This document shows, one piece after another, positions 26,478 through 35,547 of a stretch of DNA of 64,000 nt. The notes below the pieces were generated by a model. That model had not been told where the DNA came from. It ran no database searches and worked only from the letters and a program-made list of their open reading frames with translations. The DNA comes from Thermoplasmata archaeon (GTDB taxonomy: Archaea; Thermoplasmatota; Thermoplasmata; Thermoplasmatales; Thermoplasmataceae). The stretch is from positions 1-64,000 of the forward strand of contig JAJYRA010000072.1 of assembly GCA_021794355.1 (NCBI GenBank), written 5' to 3'. Within the stretch, counting starts at the first letter, position 1. Every line of letters begins with the position of its first letter. The position numbers were made by a program, and so were the translations under genes.

Positions 26478-26648
26478 AGCTTTACCTAAATCTTAACATT
26501 GGTTTAAAGATTTTCATTGCTGTAATGCAAATTTATCCTTTACTAAAAATCTCTAAAATACAATTTATTTAATATTTTTCTGGAGTCTTCCAAACTGGGG
26601 GTTAAAATCTTTGATCAGATTTTTATATATTCAACCATAGGGGAAGTC

Positions 26649-27293
26649 ATGACACATTTTCAATATGTAATCAATCTAAAAACATATGAGGAATCCACAG
26701 GAAGCAGAACAGAGAATTTTATGAACCCGCTCTCAAATAAAACCTATGAATCCGAAGTTAAGTTTGCATTATCAATTCCACAGCTACATCTTGCAACAAA
26801 ATTTAAAAGTGTCATATCACAGCATGTCGACTACGTAACCTATGGGGCCCATACTGGTCATATTATAATGGAGGATCTAATTTCTCTCGGAGTCATGGAA
26901 TCCCTTTTAAACCACTCTGAAAGGAGACTTCCGTATCCTATTATAAAATCAACACTCGAGAGAGCGAAGGAATTGAACTTTGGCATAATAACATGCTCTC
27001 AGGACATGGCGGAAACTGAAGCCCTCTGTGAAATTGGGGCAGAAACCATTGCCTATGAGCCACCAGAACTTATTGGTGGAAGCGTTTCAGTGTCCATGGC
27101 AAGACCTGGGATCATAGAAGAAATAGCTCAATTGTGCAGAGAATATGGGTCCAAACTGTTAGTGGGGGCTGGAATTAAAAATCGAATTGATGTGGAAACT
27201 TCAAAAAAACTTGGTGCTGTTGGCGTCCTTGTTTCATCGGGTATCGTTAAATCAAATGACCCCTTTCTCTCGTTAAATTCATTAATGATATAG
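26649..27293 (+). CDS. tpiA: Triosephosphate isomerase, archaeal short form
   Basis: Interconverts dihydroxyacetone phosphate and glyceraldehyde 3-phosphate in glycolysis and gluconeogenesis. Catalytic and substrate-binding features: VINLKTYEE with the N-K pair, LLNHSERR with the catalytic His, AYEPPELIGG with the catalytic Glu, and phosphate-binding LVGAGIKN and LVSSGIVKS. 214 aa, in the short archaeal class that lacks helices found in the bacterial/eukaryal enzyme. Single gene with TATA-like TTTATATATT about 25 bp upstream, so probably leaderless. Confidence 0.95.
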   Translation: MTHFQYVINLKTYEESTGSRTENFMNPLSNKTYESEVKFALSIPQLHLATKFKSVISQHVDYVTYGAHTGHIIMEDLISLGVMESLLNHSERRLPYPIIKSTLERAKELNFGIITCSQDMAETEALCEIGAETIAYEPPELIGGSVSVSMARPGIIEEIAQLCREYGSKLLVGAGIKNRIDVETSKKLGAVGVLVSSGIVKSNDPFLSLNSLMI

Positions 27294-27307
27294 TATTCCC
27301 ATAAAAA

Positions 27308-27961
27308 GTGCCTAAACCTAAAAATGAACCAATATTTGAAGAACCTGAATTCAGCGAGGAAAACTTCCTCAGATATGAAAAGGAAAGGGCAAAGAGTACT
27401 ATAATTGTTTTTCTCCTGGCCATAGGCTCAGGTCTTCTTGAAGGATTCCTACAGGTAAGTGGATATTATTATCTCTCCATGCTTCTTTTCATTGTGCTGA
27501 TAGTAGGTCTTTTCAGAATTCTGGGATATATGCATCTCACTCTTCCTGCAAAGGGAAGCCATAAGTTCTATCTTTTAATGGTATTCCTTCTGGCTTCCAT
27601 TCTTTTCTGGTCCATCGCCCTGAACCCACCAATCAGCGTAAACACTTCGCCAGATCTAACACTGCAGTATGAGCACAATGGGCACTGGTTTGTTGCAAAT
27701 CAGACAAACGGACAATATGTTCTCTTAACGGGACCTGCGAATTATAGCCTGAGGGATATTATTACATTTAATGCAAACATTTCATTTGTTAAGATAACTG
27801 GCACCTCATCCGCTATTTTAGGATACCATTATCATACCAATACAAGAATTCTTAACATTAATTTAAACGACCTTGGAAACCTTGCAACGGCAAAACTTGT
27901 AACCGAACTGAGATCTGGCAAAAGATTTTTCAACGAAACACAGACCATAACCTTTTCCTGA
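27308..27961 (+). CDS. Hypothetical membrane protein, three TM segments
   Basis: 217 aa from a GTG start (MPKPKNEP). A charged N-terminus is followed by hydrophobic segments at about residues 31-50, 55-74 and 92-110, then an outward-facing beta-rich domain of about 105 residues with several Asn-X-Ser/Thr sites (AILGYHYHTN, LRDIITFNANISF). No family recognised. The 14-bp gap after tpiA suggests co-transcription. Confidence 0.6.
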   Translation: MPKPKNEPIFEEPEFSEENFLRYEKERAKSTIIVFLLAIGSGLLEGFLQVSGYYYLSMLLFIVLIVGLFRILGYMHLTLPAKGSHKFYLLMVFLLASILFWSIALNPPISVNTSPDLTLQYEHNGHWFVANQTNGQYVLLTGPANYSLRDIITFNANISFVKITGTSSAILGYHYHTNTRILNINLNDLGNLATAKLVTELRSGKRFFNETQTITFS

Positions 27962-28008
27962 GGCACCCTATAAATAGAAATAAATAAGACGAAATAATGT
28001 CCAGTGAA

Positions 28009-28083
28009 GCAGGTGTAGTGTAGTCTGGTCTAGCACGAGAGCCTTCCAAGCTTTCAACCCGGGTCCAAATCCCGGCACCTGCA
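28009..28083 (+). tRNA. tRNA-Gly (TCC)
   Basis: Acceptor stem GCAGGTG/CACCTGC with discriminator A, D-arm in GTGTAGTCTGGTCTAGCAC, anticodon stem AGAGC/GCTTT with loop CTTCCAA (anticodon TCC) and T-arm CCGGGTCCAAATCCCGG. 75 nt, no intron, no encoded CCA. A TATA-like CCTATAAATAG lies about 35-40 bp upstream. Confidence 0.95.
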
Positions 28084-28210
28084 TTTTTAGTTCCATTATA
28101 AAATAAACTATCATCGTAACCATTGTTTAATGCAGTTTTACTTACGTGTTCCATACAGACCGATAAAGTTAAGAATTTTCTATTCCTATTCTGTAATGTT
28201 AGTGGATTCA

Positions 28211-29605
28211 ATGGTAGATAAATTGGAAGAAATAAGAAAAATTTTCGGGAAAAGGTTTCTGGACAGGAAGGAAGATCTCATTCCATACATGAAAGATGCA
28301 TCATACTTCGAGGGTAATATTCCAATGGCTGCTGTCATAGCAGAGAAAACAGAAGAACTGTCAAAACTTATGAGAATATGTTCAAGAGAAAAGATTCAGG
28401 TGGTAATGAGAGCAGGTGGCTCCGCACTTACAGGCTCCCCCGTTCCTTATAAAGATTCCATACTTGTAAGCATGTCGGCGATGAACCAAATTCTGGAAAC
28501 CCATGTGGAAGATGGATATGTAGTGGCAGAACCAGGAGTAAGACTGGATGATCTGAACTTATATCTTTCAAGATTGGGGTTTTTCTACCCTCCAGATCCT
28601 GCAAGTTCCATGGCGGCAACGGTCGGTGGAAGTATATCCACAAATGCCGGAGGACTGAGGGCGTGCACCTATGGAACAACAAAGGAATGGATACTTGGGC
28701 TTGAAATGGTTCTACCTGGAGGCCAGATAGTGGAGGTTGGTGGTCGAACTCTAAAGAGAACAAAGGGATATGATATAACCGCTCTCATGGCTGGAAATGA
28801 AGGAACATTAGCCATAATAACAAAAGCTTACCTCAAGGTATGGCCCATACCTGAGGAAATCGGAAGGATACTGGCATATTTCAAAGATGTAAGGAACATG
28901 GGAAGATCCATATCCGAACTTAAGGGAAGAGGAATAATACCATATATTGCCGAATTTATGGATAAACTATCCCTTGAAACAATTAAAAAAGCAAAAAATA
29001 TAGATTTTCCAGAAGGCAGCAATTACCTTTTGATGATCGATATAGCATCTACCCATGAATCAATAGACAGGATGCTGGATGATGCTAGGAAAATAATTGA
29101 GTCTCAGGGGCCTATATCCATCAAAATTACAAGGGACAGGGAAGAGATGGCCAGGATGTATGAGGCAAGAAAAGGATTGTACTCATCCTCTCTTGGCCTC
29201 AGGGATACAAAGGACGAATATATAGAAATTGGAGACCTGGTTGTCCCACCAAGTCAGCTTCCCGACTCCCTGGAAGAAATTCAGGACTCCATAGGGGAGT
29301 ACAACCTTAAAGCTGTGTTGTTTGGCCATATTGGTGATGGAAACATTCACGCCAATATACTTGTGGACCTGAACAACAGAGATCATGTAGCTCGAGTCGA
29401 GAAATTCCAGATGGCCATTGCAAAGATAGCATTGAAGCACGATGGTTCCGTATCAGCTGAACATGGTATAGGACTTGAAAAGAAGGAGTTATTTTTAGAA
29501 GAGTTGAAGGAAAGGAACTCAATGGATCTGTTGCCATTGATGAAGGGAATCAAGAAAGCATTCGATCCTGAAAACATAATGAATAGGGGTAAGATATTTG
29601 ACTGA
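28211..29605 (+). CDS. FAD-linked 2-hydroxyacid dehydrogenase (GlcD/Dld-like)
   Basis: Flavoprotein oxidising glycolate, D-lactate or a related 2-hydroxyacid. The PCMH-type FAD domain reads VVMRAGGSALTGSPVP, VAEPGVRLDDLN, FFYPPDPASSMAATVGGSI and NAGGLRACTYGTT. The C-terminal half has GHIGDGNIHANILVD and SAEHGIGLEKKELF, typical of GlcD and D-lactate dehydrogenases. ATG 28211 (MVDKLEEI) was chosen; ATG 28196 is possible and the track start at 28130 adds unlikely residues. It overlaps the next Fe-S gene by 8 nt, pointing to a two-subunit enzyme feeding quinone or another carrier. Confidence 0.88.
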   Translation: MVDKLEEIRKIFGKRFLDRKEDLIPYMKDASYFEGNIPMAAVIAEKTEELSKLMRICSREKIQVVMRAGGSALTGSPVPYKDSILVSMSAMNQILETHVEDGYVVAEPGVRLDDLNLYLSRLGFFYPPDPASSMAATVGGSISTNAGGLRACTYGTTKEWILGLEMVLPGGQIVEVGGRTLKRTKGYDITALMAGNEGTLAIITKAYLKVWPIPEEIGRILAYFKDVRNMGRSISELKGRGIIPYIAEFMDKLSLETIKKAKNIDFPEGSNYLLMIDIASTHESIDRMLDDARKIIESQGPISIKITRDREEMARMYEARKGLYSSSLGLRDTKDEYIEIGDLVVPPSQLPDSLEEIQDSIGEYNLKAVLFGHIGDGNIHANILVDLNNRDHVARVEKFQMAIAKIALKHDGSVSAEHGIGLEKKELFLEELKERNSMDLLPLMKGIKKAFDPENIMNRGKIFD

Positions 29606-30869
29606 AAGATCTGAATACAGTATCAAGATCATTGAACGGCTGGAAGATCAGGTCAACAGTTGCATTAACTGTGGATTCTGTGAATCGGTATGCCCTACGC
29701 TTCCATCCAGCGGCTTCAGATCATCCATTGGTGCAAGGGGAAGGGTTGATCTGGGTAAGGAACTTCTCAGGGAAATAAAAAATGAAGGAAAGATTGAATT
29801 GAGAATAGATGAGTCATTCTATACCTGTCTGGATTGCTACGCATGTCTTCAGGTATGCCCGGCGGGGGTAAATGCTGGAGAGGTCAGTGAAATGGGAAAG
29901 GAACTCATAGCATCAGGGGAACTGATGAAAACAGATCAGAAAAATCCCATCGCAGGAATGATCGTGGCACTCACCATGAAAAACAGAAACCCACTTGGAA
30001 TCAGGGAGCATTGTGCAAAATGGGCCGAAGGGCTTGAATTTGACTCAGAATCAACCAATCTGCTTTACACAGGAAATATGTATCAGATGATGGCATACAA
30101 TGAAACACTGGGCAGGGTGGAAAGATTTCTCGGTAACAGGCTTTCTCAAACTATGGCTGGGTACATCTCAGGGCACACAGGCATGTCAAGGCACCTGAAA
30201 TATTTCAAGAATTCAGGAATGGAAAAAGAGATGAATGGCTATCTCAGAGATATATACCTTCTTCTGAAAGCTTCCAATGTAAAATTCAATTACCTTGGCA
30301 AGGAGGAACCTTATCCGGGAACTTTTATTCACGACCTGGGATACGAAAAGGAATTCAGGGAATACGCTTCATTTTTAACCGAACTCTTTCACAGGAAAAA
30401 TATTAAGACAATCATAACAGTGGACCCTCATACTTATGATCTTCTCAAGAGCACAATACCGTCGATTGTTGAGAACTTTGACTTCCAGGTTGTGCATTAC
30501 CTCGATCTCATAAACGAAAGTGGTTTTAGGAAATCCCATGAAAACATAACCTACCATGAGCCATGCCACCTTGTCCTGAGAAAGGATTCATATGACAAGC
30601 CCAAAGAAATACTTGAATCCATCGCAAATCTCAAAATGCCTGTCCGCTCAGGAAAGAAGGTTTTCTGTTGTGGTGGACCCGATGAACTCCTCTATGGCAA
30701 TCTTTCAAAAAAAATATCCGAAGAGAGGTTTCACCAACTTAAAGAAACCGATACTGAGAAAATAATAACTGCATGTCCCATCTGTTTTTCAAACCTGAAT
30801 AAGGATAACACAGTGGTTGATATTTCGTCCTTTCTCATTGAAAACATGTCAGAGGAGGGAAAAGGATAA
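29598..30869 (+). CDS. Fe-S/CCG-domain subunit (GlcF/GlpC/HdrD-like)
   Basis: Electron-transfer partner of the flavoprotein upstream. Two N-terminal 4Fe-4S motifs: CINCGFCESVCP and CLDCYACLQVCP. The C-terminus has two CCG-type cysteine clusters, YHEPCHLVLRK with KVFCCGGPDELL as one, and a shortened second element with CPICFSNL. 423 aa from a TTG start whose TTGACTGA overlaps the GlcD-like stop, so translation is coupled. The CCG domains resemble those of heterodisulfide reductase, so quinone and thiol acceptors are both possible. Confidence 0.88.
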   Translation: MTERSEYSIKIIERLEDQVNSCINCGFCESVCPTLPSSGFRSSIGARGRVDLGKELLREIKNEGKIELRIDESFYTCLDCYACLQVCPAGVNAGEVSEMGKELIASGELMKTDQKNPIAGMIVALTMKNRNPLGIREHCAKWAEGLEFDSESTNLLYTGNMYQMMAYNETLGRVERFLGNRLSQTMAGYISGHTGMSRHLKYFKNSGMEKEMNGYLRDIYLLLKASNVKFNYLGKEEPYPGTFIHDLGYEKEFREYASFLTELFHRKNIKTIITVDPHTYDLLKSTIPSIVENFDFQVVHYLDLINESGFRKSHENITYHEPCHLVLRKDSYDKPKEILESIANLKMPVRSGKKVFCCGGPDELLYGNLSKKISEERFHQLKETDTEKIITACPICFSNLNKDNTVVDISSFLIENMSEEGKG

Positions 30870-30948
30870 AAAATATAACGCAAAGAGCAAAACCAGTTAT
30901 GAAATCTGAAAATCTCAAAAACTTAATACATGTTGGGGATGACAATAA

Positions 30949-31491
30949 ATGAAAGAAACAGCAGTTCTTGCGATTGATCTCCAGAATGCCATTATGGAAG
31001 GACCAATTCATAATAGGGAAGTTTTTACTGACAATGTGAAAGGAATCCTTGAAACAGCAAGAAAGAGAAATTATTCTGTTTTCATGGTTCAACATGCAGA
31101 AAAAAAGGGTAGTGATCTGGAGCCAGGAACCGAGGGTTGGAAAATTTACAGCCAGTTCTTATCTAAAGATTCCGAGCCTGTAATACATAAAGAATATCCC
31201 GATTCATTCTATAAAACTGATCTGGATATGATTCTGAAGAGTGAAGGTATCAAAAGTCTTGTCCTATGCGGTCTAATGACAGAATATTGTGTTGACACTA
31301 CCGTAAGATCAGCCTTTGCCCACGGCTACAAGATCTTGCTTGCAGGTGACGGGCACAGTACTTTTAACAGGGAAAATATAGGTGCAGAACAGATGATTTC
31401 ACTCGTTAATAGCATCACTTCAGAATGGTTTGGTGAAGTAAAAGACAGTAAAAATATAATGAAACTTCTGGATGATAAGAAATTTGACTGA
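30949..31491 (+). CDS. Isochorismatase-fold cysteine hydrolase (nicotinamidase-like)
   Basis: 180 aa. The catalytic Asp is in VLAIDLQNAI, and the nucleophilic Cys in LCGLMTEYCVDTTVRSAFAHG is followed by LLAGDGHSTF. These place it in the isochorismatase superfamily, which includes nicotinamidases, N-carbamoylsarcosine amidases and unassigned amidases. Metal-binding His residues of true nicotinamidases are not obvious, so the substrate remains open. It starts 79 bp after the Fe-S gene with an AATACATG-like spacer; co-transcription is possible but not certain. Confidence 0.82.
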   Translation: MKETAVLAIDLQNAIMEGPIHNREVFTDNVKGILETARKRNYSVFMVQHAEKKGSDLEPGTEGWKIYSQFLSKDSEPVIHKEYPDSFYKTDLDMILKSEGIKSLVLCGLMTEYCVDTTVRSAFAHGYKILLAGDGHSTFNRENIGAEQMISLVNSITSEWFGEVKDSKNIMKLLDDKKFD

Positions 31492-31783
31492 ATGAGCTAT
31501 TAAGAAACTCGTGGATATTCAGCGAAACAGAATTGTTTCTCATGTTTTCGCTCATCAGATACAGTATTAAAGCATTTCTTCCTGATTAGTTTGGTTCATT
31601 CATTTCCATGAAATTCTGCTAAAATCCTATTTTCAGGAAAATAGATAATGGTGTGATCCTGCAACGGAAAGCAGGTTTGCGTTTGCCTGACATATGTTAT
31701 TTTTCTGATTTCAGCAGGTATTAGTTCTTATGGAGGTTCCAGAAATTTCATTTATTAGAAAAATTAAAAAAAGGTGAGAGTGA
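31492..31783. other. Intergenic, nothing assigned
   Basis: Convergent spacer between the hydrolase and the sulfide:quinone oxidoreductase gene. No ORF of note. The minus strand has TGATGA and CTGA boxes 29 nt apart, but the pattern is incomplete for a C/D box RNA. A T-rich run near 31760 could help termination. Confidence 0.4.
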
Positions 31784-32983
31784 TTATTCCAGTTCCTGGA
31801 AATAGTCATTCTTGAAATGATACTTGAAGAGCCACTCATAATGTCCGTGCAATGATCCCCAGTAAATTTTCTCCATTACCTTTTTTTCCATGTAATTTGT
31901 TCTAGATGGAACAATCTTTTCCACGGGGGTATCGTAGGTACCAACTACGAAAGTCGCCTTATGGAAACCTGTTTCCATGGAACACTGTGTTCTTCCCGTG
32001 AACTTATATCTTTTTTTTGTGCCCTTGATTTCTCCTATTATGTTGTTGGCCACTACAACGCCTTCAAGATGGGCTTCTACACCTGCCTTTGAAATTGGGA
32101 TATTTGTTGTGTCCCCAATGGCGAATCCATTATCATAGCTTGTAATGTGCAGATCCCTCTTGTCAACTTTAACCCATCCATCTTCATCAGCAATTTCAGA
32201 TCCCTTCAGGAATCCTGCAGGTTTATGCGGTGGTGTCAGGAACAGATAATCATACTTCAAGGTCTCTCCCTCAAGGGATGTTATCTCTTTCTTACCTGAA
32301 TCGACTGAATCTGTGTTGAATGTGGTTATGCTCTCTATGGATCTGGATTCATACAAAGGCTTGATAACTTCATTTATTGGTTCAGCCGAATATATCCTTG
32401 TGAAAGGCGTTATATAGGTTATTTCTACCTTATCTCTTATTCCGGCCTTCCTAAAGTGTTCATCCAGCATGAATGCAGATTCGTTGGGGGATGGAGGACA
32501 CTTATATGGAAGACCTCCTATTCCCACCACTATCTTGCCTGATTTTATCTTTCTTACCTGTTGATATATCAGGCTGGAGTTTTGGGCATTTGTATGGAAG
32601 TCCATATTTGCTTCCCTAAGTCCTGGAATCTGATCATAATCGGGAGATGACCCAGTTGATATTATGATGTAATCGAAGTTGATCTTTTCGTTGCTCCCTT
32701 CTGTTTTTATATACCGGTTTGCGAGATCTACCTTTTCGCAGTTATCATAAACAATGTTTACGCCGTTTGATAATAGTTTTTTCATAGGTCTCCTGATCTT
32801 GGAGGGATCTGTTCCACGGAAGGCAACCTCAAGGTATCCTGGTTGGAATTCCTGTTCCTTCTTCTTATCAAAAATTGTAATGGAAACTTCTCCATTCTTA
32901 ATTTCACCTGACAGGCTCTTTGCTAACTTGCTTGAGGTTATTAAACCTCCAGCTCCACTTCCTATTATTGCTATTTTTTTCAT
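31784..32983 (-). CDS. sqr: Sulfide:quinone oxidoreductase-like flavoprotein
   Basis: FAD/NAD(P)-fold protein of the SQR/flavocytochrome c sulfide dehydrogenase family, expected to oxidise sulfide or persulfide at the membrane. Rossmann motif IAIIGSGAGGLITSSKLAK at the N-terminus, ISTGSSPDYD and NGFAIGDTTN as FAD motifs. Cysteines in YKCPPSP and TQCSMETG occupy the positions of the two redox cysteines of SQRs; the third, more N-terminal Cys is not evident. 399 aa. The last gene of the DsrE-TusA-YeeE-SQR operon, overlapping yeeE by 4 nt (ATGA). Confidence 0.85.
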   Translation of the reverse strand: MKKIAIIGSGAGGLITSSKLAKSLSGEIKNGEVSITIFDKKKEQEFQPGYLEVAFRGTDPSKIRRPMKKLLSNGVNIVYDNCEKVDLANRYIKTEGSNEKINFDYIIISTGSSPDYDQIPGLREANMDFHTNAQNSSLIYQQVRKIKSGKIVVGIGGLPYKCPPSPNESAFMLDEHFRKAGIRDKVEITYITPFTRIYSAEPINEVIKPLYESRSIESITTFNTDSVDSGKKEITSLEGETLKYDYLFLTPPHKPAGFLKGSEIADEDGWVKVDKRDLHITSYDNGFAIGDTTNIPISKAGVEAHLEGVVVANNIIGEIKGTKKRYKFTGRTQCSMETGFHKATFVVGTYDTPVEKIVPSRTNYMEKKVMEKIYWGSLHGHYEWLFKYHFKNDYFQELE

Positions 32984-34455
32984 TTTACATCACCTTTTAT
33001 GGGTATCGGGGTTATTTTCTTGACTTCTCTCAGTACGACGTAATGGTATGTTGATATCCCGATTCCCAATATCATCACAACGAAACCCGCGATAATCATT
33101 GCGTTGCTTTCCTGAGTTATAAGGGAGGAGGGTATTTTTACAAGATATCTGGAATTAGCGCTCAGGCTCTCAAGGCCAATCGCCACGAGGATTAGCCCAA
33201 ATATCAAAGAGAATATGCATTGTTCCAGAAGGGAACGATATATTGAGACATCCTTTGCAGTATTTGTTTTCCTGACTTTGTTCCCGGCCAGTCTGGTGCT
33301 GAGAAATATATAAGCAAAGTATCCTGCAACGCTTCCAAGTATTATTCCTACTGTGAAAACGAGACCGAACAATGAAAGGCCAGCCAGACCGCTCCAGAAC
33401 CCGCCTACACTGCAACCCTGTGCAATTCTGGCTCCTATTGCAATTATCACTCCACCAAAGAAGCCGATGGATAAATCGCCCGCCTTACTGGCGGACCCTG
33501 ATGGAAGCCGTATTTTGAAAGTGCCTCTTGCCATGGAAAATATTGTCGATCCTGCAATAATCATCAGTATAAAAAATGAAAATGCACTTATCACAGGTAT
33601 TGTTTGGTACCAATTAGTGGACAAACCGCTTCCGCCAAGATATATACCAAAGGGTGAAAGAAGATATTGTGAGAAGAGTGCAACTGGAGTCGTAACTCCA
33701 AGGTAATTAAACATATGACCTGCGGCGAATATGAATGAAGCAATCATTGCAAAAGAGAAGACTGTTCCAATGAAGTATGGTGAGTTCATGATAGCCTTTT
33801 TCCCTTTGGGAGCGGAGTTTCCTAGACTTCCTACCCGTCTCTTCCTAAGGATGAGTGCAGCCCAAATGAGGGCTAGGAAGAATAGTATTCCCACGATTGC
33901 TGCACCTGCTGTAGCAGTAATTCCCGGTAACAAATTGGGTACATAGTTCAGGGTACTTCCATTTCCAACATTGCCAGTTCCCGTAACCTTCCACCAATGG
34001 GCGAGATCCAGCCAGTTGAAAATTGGAAAAGCGAATATAATTGAACCCAATGCAAGACCTAGGAGTTCCATCCAGTTTACAACGTATCCCGATCCGGATT
34101 TCCACAACATCCCGACCATGCACCCCTGACCAAGCATCATTCCAAAACCAAAGATGAAGGACCCCAGAAGGGTGAACCATCCTGCACCTGGTAGGAAGGC
34201 ATATGCATCAACAACGGGAACAGCACCAACTGCTACAAGAAGTCCTGTTCCCAACGATGAAACTGCGATGCTAACCAGAATTATTTCATAAATGCTACTG
34301 TATCTCAGACCCATTACCTGATGAGTTGCTATTACCATGCAATAGGTTTTTTTCTCGGCATATCCTCCAAACAAGAAGCCCAGTACTGCATAAAAAATTA
34401 CGGCCATTATTGGAGCGTAAATAAGTAAAGGAATAGCAGACATAGGATCACTCAC
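32980..34455 (-). CDS. YeeE/YedE-family sulfur (thiosulfate) transporter
   Basis: 491-aa polytopic membrane protein built of two homologous halves. Each half carries the family GxGC motif: MMLGQGCMVGML and ARIAQGCSVGGF, the cysteines thought to relay thiosulfate through the TsuA/YeeE pore. More than ten hydrophobic segments are visible. It lies one nt after a TusA-like gene, the same pairing as YeeE-YeeD (TsuA-TsuB) in bacteria. This context supports import of thiosulfate or related sulfur species and hand-over to the TusA protein. Confidence 0.85.
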   Translation of the reverse strand: MSDPMSAIPLLIYAPIMAVIFYAVLGFLFGGYAEKKTYCMVIATHQVMGLRYSSIYEIILVSIAVSSLGTGLLVAVGAVPVVDAYAFLPGAGWFTLLGSFIFGFGMMLGQGCMVGMLWKSGSGYVVNWMELLGLALGSIIFAFPIFNWLDLAHWWKVTGTGNVGNGSTLNYVPNLLPGITATAGAAIVGILFFLALIWAALILRKRRVGSLGNSAPKGKKAIMNSPYFIGTVFSFAMIASFIFAAGHMFNYLGVTTPVALFSQYLLSPFGIYLGGSGLSTNWYQTIPVISAFSFFILMIIAGSTIFSMARGTFKIRLPSGSASKAGDLSIGFFGGVIIAIGARIAQGCSVGGFWSGLAGLSLFGLVFTVGIILGSVAGYFAYIFLSTRLAGNKVRKTNTAKDVSIYRSLLEQCIFSLIFGLILVAIGLESLSANSRYLVKIPSSLITQESNAMIIAGFVVMILGIGISTYHYVVLREVKKITPIPIKGDVK

Positions 34456-34456
34456 T

Positions 34457-34693
34457 TTAAGATTTCTTTCCAGTTACCTTGAGTGTTACTTCAAAGTAAT
34501 TATCCACTTCCTTTGATCCCACAAATTCATTCCTCGTTCTCTCGCACCATGCTTTTGAGTCAGGAACTACCCCTGGATCGTTTGCAATAATCACAATCGT
34601 GTCTCCGTTCTGAGACTTCTTGTAAGCCCTGATCAGGTCAGTAATTGGGCCGGGGCAGGCTGTTCCTCTACTATCAACATTCATTGTCGTCAT
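34457..34693 (-). CDS. TusA/YeeD-like sulfur carrier protein
   Basis: Small sulfur carrier. The motif DSRGTACPGPITDLI contains the CPxP sequence whose Cys carries a persulfide, followed by GDTIVIIANDPGV, typical of the TusA fold. The ATG at 34693 (MTTMNVDSRG) was chosen; TTG 34714 and ATG 34684 are alternatives. Its position between a DsrE-type protein and the YeeE transporter fits a role in receiving imported or oxidised sulfur. No rhodanese is present in the cluster. Confidence 0.88.
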   Translation of the reverse strand: MTTMNVDSRGTACPGPITDLIRAYKKSQNGDTIVIIANDPGVVPDSKAWCERTRNEFVGSKEVDNYFEVTLKVTGKKS

Positions 34694-34703
34694 CTTTATC
34701 ATC

Positions 34704-35132
34704 TCACAATACAATTATCTGGTTCTCAGCAGATTGGATCATGAAGTTTGTTGCTCCAACGATATCCTCAATCATTGGATCAAGATCACCCTTCTGCAGG
34801 TTCAACGCACTGGACATTAGTGAGCAGGCATACACCTTCACGTCTCCTTCCTTGATGGAATTCTTTAAAAGTTCATGCCAGCCTTCGAACTTGATTCGTT
34901 TCAATCCATCCCTAAGTTCTTTCATGTATTCCGAAAAACCAGCAGGCGAAACGGATTCTTTCTTGTATCCATCCTTAAGAAAACATTGCAACGCAGTGCC
35001 CGTAACAAATATTCTAAGGGGCATGCCCAGATTCGCTGCCGTTTGTGTTAATACTCCCAGCATTATCATCTTCTCCTCCGTTCCAGTCGAAACAACAATT
35101 GATATCCCTTTTTCCGTCATTTTTGACACCAA
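34704..35132 (-). CDS. DsrE-family sulfur-relay protein
   Basis: 142 aa with the DsrE/DsrF-like alpha/beta fold: SIVVSTGTEEKMIMLGVLTQ, LRIFVTGTALQCFL and the conserved-Cys strand KVYACSLMSSALNL. These resemble DsrE-like sulfurtransferases that exchange persulfide with TusA. The start is TTG 35132, 12 nt after GGAGGT, or ATG 35120 (MTEKGIS). First gene of the sulfur operon. Its stop lies about 10 bp from the TusA start. Confidence 0.82.
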   Translation of the reverse strand: MVSKMTEKGISIVVSTGTEEKMIMLGVLTQTAANLGMPLRIFVTGTALQCFLKDGYKKESVSPAGFSEYMKELRDGLKRIKFEGWHELLKNSIKEGDVKVYACSLMSSALNLQKGDLDPMIEDIVGATNFMIQSAENQIIVL

Positions 35133-35183
35133 TCATTTCATCGTACCTCCGGTATTAACGGGACAGCCTGATATGTAAACTTA

Positions 35184-35222
35184 CTACAATATGTACATTG
35201 TAGGATGTAGGGGTTAATAAAA
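35184..35222 (-). promoter_or_regulatory. Promoter and palindromic operator of the sulfur operon
   Basis: On the minus strand a TATA box TTTTATTAA (35214-35222) is followed, at the expected transcription start, by an inverted repeat CTACAAT-N6-ATTGTAG (35184-35203). A repressor bound here would block initiation. The DsrE start lies about 52 bp downstream. The regulator is unknown; sulfur- or persulfide-sensing ArsR-type repressors would be one candidate class. Confidence 0.55.
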
Positions 35223-35470
35223 CTCCGCGAATCTCGACAACCCAAAAATTACAGGCTTTCTCTTTGTTAGGGTAGAGTCATTTATTCTCCTCACGAATAT
35301 CCATTTTAATAAATAATCACTTCTTTCTTACAACGGAGGAAACCACTACCAGACAAAGTGTTTAGCATTTGGATCTGGATTGTTTCAGGGAGTTCAATTT
35401 AATTTTTAGCATTCTAGAAAGTAATAGAACGAATGAAGAAAGCTTTAGAATTTTTCCTTTAAACAAATGG

Positions 35471-35540
35471 TTATATACAGTTTATTACTGTAAGGATATC
35501 CTTACAAATTTTCTTAAAATAAATGAATAACAAAAGGAGG
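35471..35540 (+). promoter_or_regulatory. NRAMP gene promoter with an 18-bp perfect palindrome
   Basis: TATA box TTATATAC (35471-35478), then TGTAAGGATATCCTTACA (35489-35506), a perfect palindrome sitting at the likely transcription start, and a Shine-Dalgarno AGGAGG (35535-35540) 7 nt before the ATG. The AAGG...CCTT half-sites resemble DtxR/MntR-type metal repressor operators, which would fit a metal transporter. The repressor is not in the window. Confidence 0.6.
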
Positions 35541-35547
35541 AACATAA

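Noticed and set aside
31500-31560. C/D box guide RNA on the minus strand (TGATGA ... CTGA)
   Set aside because: D' and C' boxes are missing and the spacing is not typical.
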